From DRVV01 sp038868255 (GTDB taxonomy: Archaea > Thermoproteota > Bathyarchaeia > Bathyarchaeales > Bathycorpusculaceae), in assembly GCA_038868255.1 (NCBI GenBank), contig JAWCTJ010000024.1:1-16935 (forward strand): a DNA stretch of 16,935 nucleotides, read 5' to 3'. The position numbers and the translations under genes are program-made. The notes under the pieces are model-generated. The model was not told the DNA's origin, did no database searches, and worked only from the letters and a program-made list of their open reading frames with translations. Positions 14,041 through 16,935 of this stretch are shown one piece after another. Each line of letters opens with the position of its first letter. Positions within the stretch are counted from its first letter, which is position 1.

Positions 14041-14166
14041 ATTAAAGTATAGCAAATCGTAATATATAATTTTTTATTCTGAATTAATAGTGAAAATAAA
14101 TCACCACCAGTCACACCTTAGCCTTTAAATTCTCAACCTCCGCTACTAATATTCTCGGTGTGATGT

Positions 14167-14514
14167 TTGATAGAATATTATGATTTTGGGGTTATGGTTG
14201 TCAAGGGCAAGCGTTATACGCGGGATCTAATAGTTTTTGCAGATGCTGTTTTTGATGGATGGTGGAGGCGGGAGGGGCATAAAGTTTTCGTCAGCGACCT
14301 AAGGCATGTCCTTGATCATGATCCTCCACCTGAAATCCTCGTGATCGGCACAGGCTATAATGGCCTTGTTGAGGTTATGCCTGAAGTTAAGGAGACGCTT
14401 AGAACCAAAGGGATTGAAATCATAGCACAGCCCTCTCGAGAAGCCTACAAAACATTTAACAAGCTTCTCAGCTCTGGAAGAAATGTTGCAGGAGCTTTCC
14501 ATCTCACATGTTAG
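14167..14514 (+). CDS. Mth938-like domain protein
   Basis: The 115-residue protein matches the Mth938-like family (DUF498), which includes human NDUFAF3 (complex I assembly) and AAMDC. Diagnostic parts are DFGVMVVKGKRYTRDLIVF near the start, PEILVIGTGYNGLVEVMPEV in the middle and the C-terminal GIEIIAQPSREAYKTFNKL, ending in AFHLTC. The start is TTG at 14167 with GGTG (14157-14160) six nt upstream; no in-frame ATG fits. The archaeal role is unknown. The M20 hydrolase gene follows after 12 nt, its SD overlapping this stop codon, so the two are probably co-translated. A TATA-like CTTTAAAT (14122-14129) lies upstream. Confidence 0.88.
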   Translation: MIEYYDFGVMVVKGKRYTRDLIVFADAVFDGWWRREGHKVFVSDLRHVLDHDPPPEILVIGTGYNGLVEVMPEVKETLRTKGIEIIAQPSREAYKTFNKLLSSGRNVAGAFHLTC

Positions 14515-14520
14515 AGGTGA
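14514..14520 (+). promoter_or_regulatory. Shine-Dalgarno site for the M20 CTG start
   Basis: GAGGTGA begins on the last base of the preceding stop codon and ends 6 nt before CTG 14527. It is 54 nt from the alternative TTG 14575, too far to serve it. Confidence 0.7.
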
Positions 14521-14526
14521 ATCACC

Positions 14527-15870
14527 CTGCTTCTAAGAGAGATTGAGGAAGAGGTTACAACTCTTCTAAGAGATTTGATACGTATAAACACCACGAATCC
14601 TCCTGGAAACGAAACTGAAGCAGCATCATATCTCGCTGAGGTTTTAGAAGAGGAAGGCTTAGACTGCGAAATTTTAGAGTCAGCTCCCGGCAGAGGGAAC
14701 TTGGTAACACGTTTGAAGGGGACCGGCGAGAAGCCTAGTCTCCTTTTGCTATCGCATTTAGATGTGGTTGCTGCCAACCCGAAGGAGTGGAGCGTACACC
14801 CCTTCTCCGGTCTAGTAAAAGACGGTTTCGTTTGGGGGAGAGGCGCCGTCGACATGAAGTCAATGACTGCTATCGAAGTTATGGTTATGAAGCTTCTTAA
14901 GCGGAATAATGTGAAGCTTAAGGGCGATGTGATACTGGCTGCGACGGCTGATGAAGAAAGAGGCGGAGAGGCTGGGGCAGGATGGCTTATCCATAATCAT
15001 CCTGAAAAGGTGATGGCATCCTACGTCATAAACGAGGGCGGCGGGCAGGCTATACCCATAAAGGGGAAAAATGTTTTTACAATTCAGACAGCTGAAAAGG
15101 GCATTTTATGGCTTAAGGTTAAGGCAAAAGGCATCCCTGGGCATGGTTCCTTGCCCGGCGCGGCGGACAATGCTATTCTGCGCATGTGCAAGGTTATTGA
15201 GCGGCTGGGGAATCACCGTGCAGATGTTGCCCTAGTCCCAACGGTGATGCAGTTCCTAAAAGCACTTGCGGAGGCAGATAACTCCATCAGAGGCGAGATT
15301 AATTCTTTACTCCAGAACCCTAACATGGCGGATAAAGTTTTGGATGCGCTGACTCATCAAGATAAAACCATGGCTGAAGAGATCAGGGCAATGCTGAGAA
15401 TGACCATAGCGCCCACCATTGTGCACGGCGGCATTAAGGAGAACATAATCCCCTCCGAATGCGAAGCTGTTTTTGACTGCAGAGTTCTCCCATGGCAGAG
15501 CACCGCTGAAGCTTTAGAGAAGATAAGAAGCCTTCTAGGAGACATTGATAAGCTCGAGTTTGAAGTTATTCAATCTAATGAGCCCTCAGAATCGCCAACA
15601 GACACACCGCTTTATCAGCTGATGGTGGAAGTTTTAAGGGAGTTTGAACCTGAATGTTCAGTTACGCCCATAATGCTCACGGGCGGGACGGACTCTCGCT
15701 TCTTCAGGAGATTAGACGCAGTTTGCTATGGATTTCATCCACTTCGCTCAGATTTGCCCTACGGTGAAATCCTCAAGATGGTACATGGAGTTGACGAACG
15801 CATATCCGTGGAAAACTTGATTTTCGGGACCAGCGTGCTGTACCATGTTGTGGAGAGGTTTATGACCTAG
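14527..15870 (+). CDS. M20 family metallopeptidase/deacylase, probable CTG start
   Basis: The 447-residue protein belongs to the M20/ArgE/DapE family of two-zinc amidohydrolases. Metal and catalytic residues, numbered from the CTG: H77 in LLSHLD, D109 in GRGAVDMKS, E143-E144 in DEERGGE, E170 in INEGGG and a late His in MVHGVDE. GIPGHGSLP marks the dimerisation lid. The specific substrate (N-acyl amino acid or peptide) is unclear. The first usual start in frame is TTG 14575, which would remove the N-terminal helix that family members have before LIRINTTNPPGNE. A perfect SD, GAGGTGA (14514-14520), lies 6 nt before CTG 14527. From there the frame encodes exactly that helix (LLREIEEEVTTLLRD). The upstream in-frame codon at 14518 is a stop, so no longer start exists. 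Confidence 0.9.
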   Translation: MLLREIEEEVTTLLRDLIRINTTNPPGNETEAASYLAEVLEEEGLDCEILESAPGRGNLVTRLKGTGEKPSLLLLSHLDVVAANPKEWSVHPFSGLVKDGFVWGRGAVDMKSMTAIEVMVMKLLKRNNVKLKGDVILAATADEERGGEAGAGWLIHNHPEKVMASYVINEGGGQAIPIKGKNVFTIQTAEKGILWLKVKAKGIPGHGSLPGAADNAILRMCKVIERLGNHRADVALVPTVMQFLKALAEADNSIRGEINSLLQNPNMADKVLDALTHQDKTMAEEIRAMLRMTIAPTIVHGGIKENIIPSECEAVFDCRVLPWQSTAEALEKIRSLLGDIDKLEFEVIQSNEPSESPTDTPLYQLMVEVLREFEPECSVTPIMLTGGTDSRFFRRLDAVCYGFHPLRSDLPYGEILKMVHGVDERISVENLIFGTSVLYHVVERFMT

Positions 15871-15949
15871 CAGCAAATACGCATTATTAGAGATGAATGC
15901 TGATGCATGTTAAGCGTAAAGTTAAATAGTAGATGTTTATTTGAATGTT

Positions 15950-15967
15950 ATTCCTTCTAGAAGGAAT
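15950..15967. promoter_or_regulatory. Perfect 18-bp palindrome ahead of rpl14e
   Basis: ATTCCTTCTAGAAGGAAT equals its own reverse complement. TATA-like GTTAAATAG (15921-15929) would place the transcript start near 15951; a second candidate, GTTTATTT (15935-15942), would place it near 15964. The palindrome ends 14 nt before the rpl14e ATG and abuts the GGTGGTG SD. It may be an operator or a short leader hairpin controlling the rpl14e-cbf5 operon. Confidence 0.55.
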
Positions 15968-15981
15968 TGGTGGTGCTTCGC

Positions 15982-16278
15982 ATGCCAGCAATTGAGGTAG
16001 GTAGAATATGCGTTAAGGTTGCGGGAAGAGAGGCTGGAATGAAATGCGTAATAGTAGACGTTATTGACAAGAATTTTGTCCTCGTCACAGGACCGAAGTC
16101 AATTACGGGCGTAAAGAGGCGAAGGTCAAACATCAACCACCTGGAACCCTTAGCCCAAAAAATCGATATTAAACGCGGCGCTTCAGATGAGGAGGTTATT
16201 GAAGCGCTGAAGCAGAAGGGCTTGCTGGAGGAAATGGCAAAGCCCCTCAAGCCCATTCTAAGCGCAACCTCCACATGA
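15982..16278 (+). CDS. rpl14e: Ribosomal protein L14e (eL14)
   Basis: The 98-residue protein starts MPAIEVGRICVKVAGREAG, the KOW-like barrel typical of archaeal and eukaryotic L14e, a large-subunit protein absent from bacteria. VIVDVIDKNFVLVTGPKSITGVKRRR is conserved and basic, and INHLEP ends the core. The C-terminal helix (SDEEVIEALKQKGL) is usual. ATG 15982 is chosen over the in-frame TTG 15967 because GGTGGTG (15969-15975) lies 6 nt upstream and the family begins at MPAIEVG. The neighbour 55 bp downstream is cbf5, the common archaeal pairing. The leader carries an 18-bp palindrome. Confidence 0.95.
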   Translation: MPAIEVGRICVKVAGREAGMKCVIVDVIDKNFVLVTGPKSITGVKRRRSNINHLEPLAQKIDIKRGASDEEVIEALKQKGLLEEMAKPLKPILSATST

Positions 16279-16333
16279 TAAACCGTTATTAGCCTTATCC
16301 GCGCTCTTAATTCTGTTGAGGTGCTTTGTATAA

Positions 16334-16935
16334 ATGCCTAGAAGCTTTGCTCCATGGCAGGTTAAACGTGAAATCATCTTTAAAGCTGAAGACAAAACAG
16401 ACATGAAACATGGTTGTAAGCCTGAAGAGCGCCCTGCGCAGCAACACATAAAATATGGCATTATAAACTTGGACAAACCTGCAGGGCCCACAAGCCACGA
16501 AGTTGCCGCTTGGGTTAAACGTATATTGGGGGTTCAGAACATCGGTCACGGCGGGACTCTAGAAGCCTAGTGCTGGAGAAATCCCAACGTGACCGGTGTT
16601 TTACCAATAACTCTTGAGGAATCCAGAAAGGTTGTTCAGGCTCTCCTTACAAGCGGTAAAGAATATGTCTGCGTGATGAAACTTCACGGAGACGTTTCTG
16701 AGGAGAAAATACGATCAACCCTGCAAGAGTTTGAGGACACCATCTACCAAAGGCCACCTTTAAGAGCATCTGTTAAACGTCAACTAAGAACTAGACGCAT
16801 ATACTACATAGAATTCCTGGAGATGGAAGGCCGCAACGTCCTATTCAAAGTGGGTTGTGAGGGTGGAACTTACATCCGTATGCTGTGCCACCATATTGGC
16901 GAATTATTGGGCTGCGGAGCGCATATGCAGGAACT
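16334..16935 (+). CDS. cbf5: tRNA/rRNA pseudouridine synthase Cbf5 (intron-interrupted, 3' partial)
   Basis: Cbf5 (dyskerin homologue) is the catalytic subunit of H/ACA guide RNPs and also makes pseudouridine 55 in tRNA. The 5' exon (16334-16562) encodes YGIINLDKPAGPTSHEVAAW and GVQNIGHGGTL, then runs into an in-frame TAG (16568-16570). The 3' exon (16581 on) continues with PNVTGVLPITLEESRK, an RPPLRASVKRQLRTRRIYY block and CEGGTYIRMLCHHIGELLGCGAHM, all family hallmarks. Joining G16562 to A16581 makes GAT, so the motif reads GGTLDPNVTG with catalytic D77. The insert is 18 nt, so the frame is unchanged. The ATG follows an in-frame TAA directly, and GAGGTG lies 10 nt upstream. The C-terminal part, including the PUA domain, is beyond the window. 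Confidence 0.93.
16563..16580 (+). other. 18-nt BHB intron in the cbf5 pre-mRNA
   Basis: The fold is complete. Exon helix GGGA (16553-16556) pairs with TCCC (16582-16585). The central 4-bp helix is CTCT (16557-16560) with GGAG (16575-16578), one T-G pair. The 3-nt bulges are AGA (16561-16563) and AAA (16579-16581). The intron helix AGC (16564-16566) pairs with GCT (16572-16574) around loop CTAGT. Cutting after the second base of each bulge removes 16563-16580 and restores the Asp codon of GGTLDP. The intron holds an in-frame TAG, so unspliced mRNA yields only 78 residues. Confidence 0.88.

Noticed and set aside
14511..14855. A minus-strand 114-codon frame overlapping the M20 gene
   Set aside because: It is a shadow of the M20 coding sequence, which has intact metal ligands and its own SD.
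16334..16570. cbf5 as a pseudogene truncated by a nonsense codon
   Set aside because: The frame resumes unchanged after 18 nt with perfect family motifs, and the insert has exact BHB geometry. Splicing explains it better than decay.
1..16935. CRISPR arrays, insertion sequences, transposases, integrases or attachment sites
   Set aside because: No regularly spaced repeats, transposase-like proteins or flanking duplications were seen; the region reads as ordinary chromosomal backbone.

Overview
The window comes from an archaeon. The gene set is purely archaeal: TrmY, a single RuvBL/TIP49-type ATPase, ribosomal protein L14e next to Cbf5, short-form PurA, an aldehyde:ferredoxin oxidoreductase (AOR) and Mth938-like protein. 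Both tRNA genes encode their CCA, promoters look like archaeal TATA boxes, and many genes have GGTG-type Shine-Dalgarno (SD) sites before TTG, GTG or even CTG starts. A 23S rRNA with no 5S behind it, a non-canonical tRNA intron and a bulge-helix-bulge (BHB) intron in cbf5 point to the TACK side. A Bathyarchaeia-like lineage is my guess, not something the sequence proves.

Layout. The 3' end of 23S rRNA (1 to ~240) is followed by marC. A minus-strand AOR gene with a MoaD/ThiS-like gene behind it comes next, then plus-strand trmY and the RuvBL ATPase gene. A 383-bp convergent gap (5272-5654) holds no gene that I can see. The minus-strand pair thiL and an AmmeMemoRadiSam-type radical SAM gene shares a divergent TATA region with tRNA-Thr(CGT). 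Two small plus-strand genes of unknown function flank the way to tRNA-Pro(TGG). A long minus-strand stretch follows: HtrA-like protease, MFS transporter, purA, an LSm-like protein overlapped by a 45-residue zinc protein, a YfcE-type phosphoesterase and a small membrane protein. The plus strand then carries an Mth938-like gene coupled to an M20 metallohydrolase, and rpl14e with cbf5, which runs off the window.

The strongest observations concern RNA processing. cbf5 is interrupted at its catalytic Asp codon by an 18-nt insert with an in-frame stop. The insert and its flanks fold into a complete BHB (3-nt bulge, 4-bp helix, 3-nt bulge), and removing it restores the family motif. tRNA-Pro carries a 30-nt insert in its variable loop that folds into the same 3-4-3 architecture. 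The same tRNA-splicing endonuclease therefore probably acts on a tRNA at a non-canonical site and on an mRNA. Other points: a CTG start codon for the M20 hydrolase, dyad symmetries at the predicted transcription starts of rpl14e and of the small membrane protein gene, and an A54-bearing tRNA-Thr in a genome that encodes the position-54 methylase TrmY.
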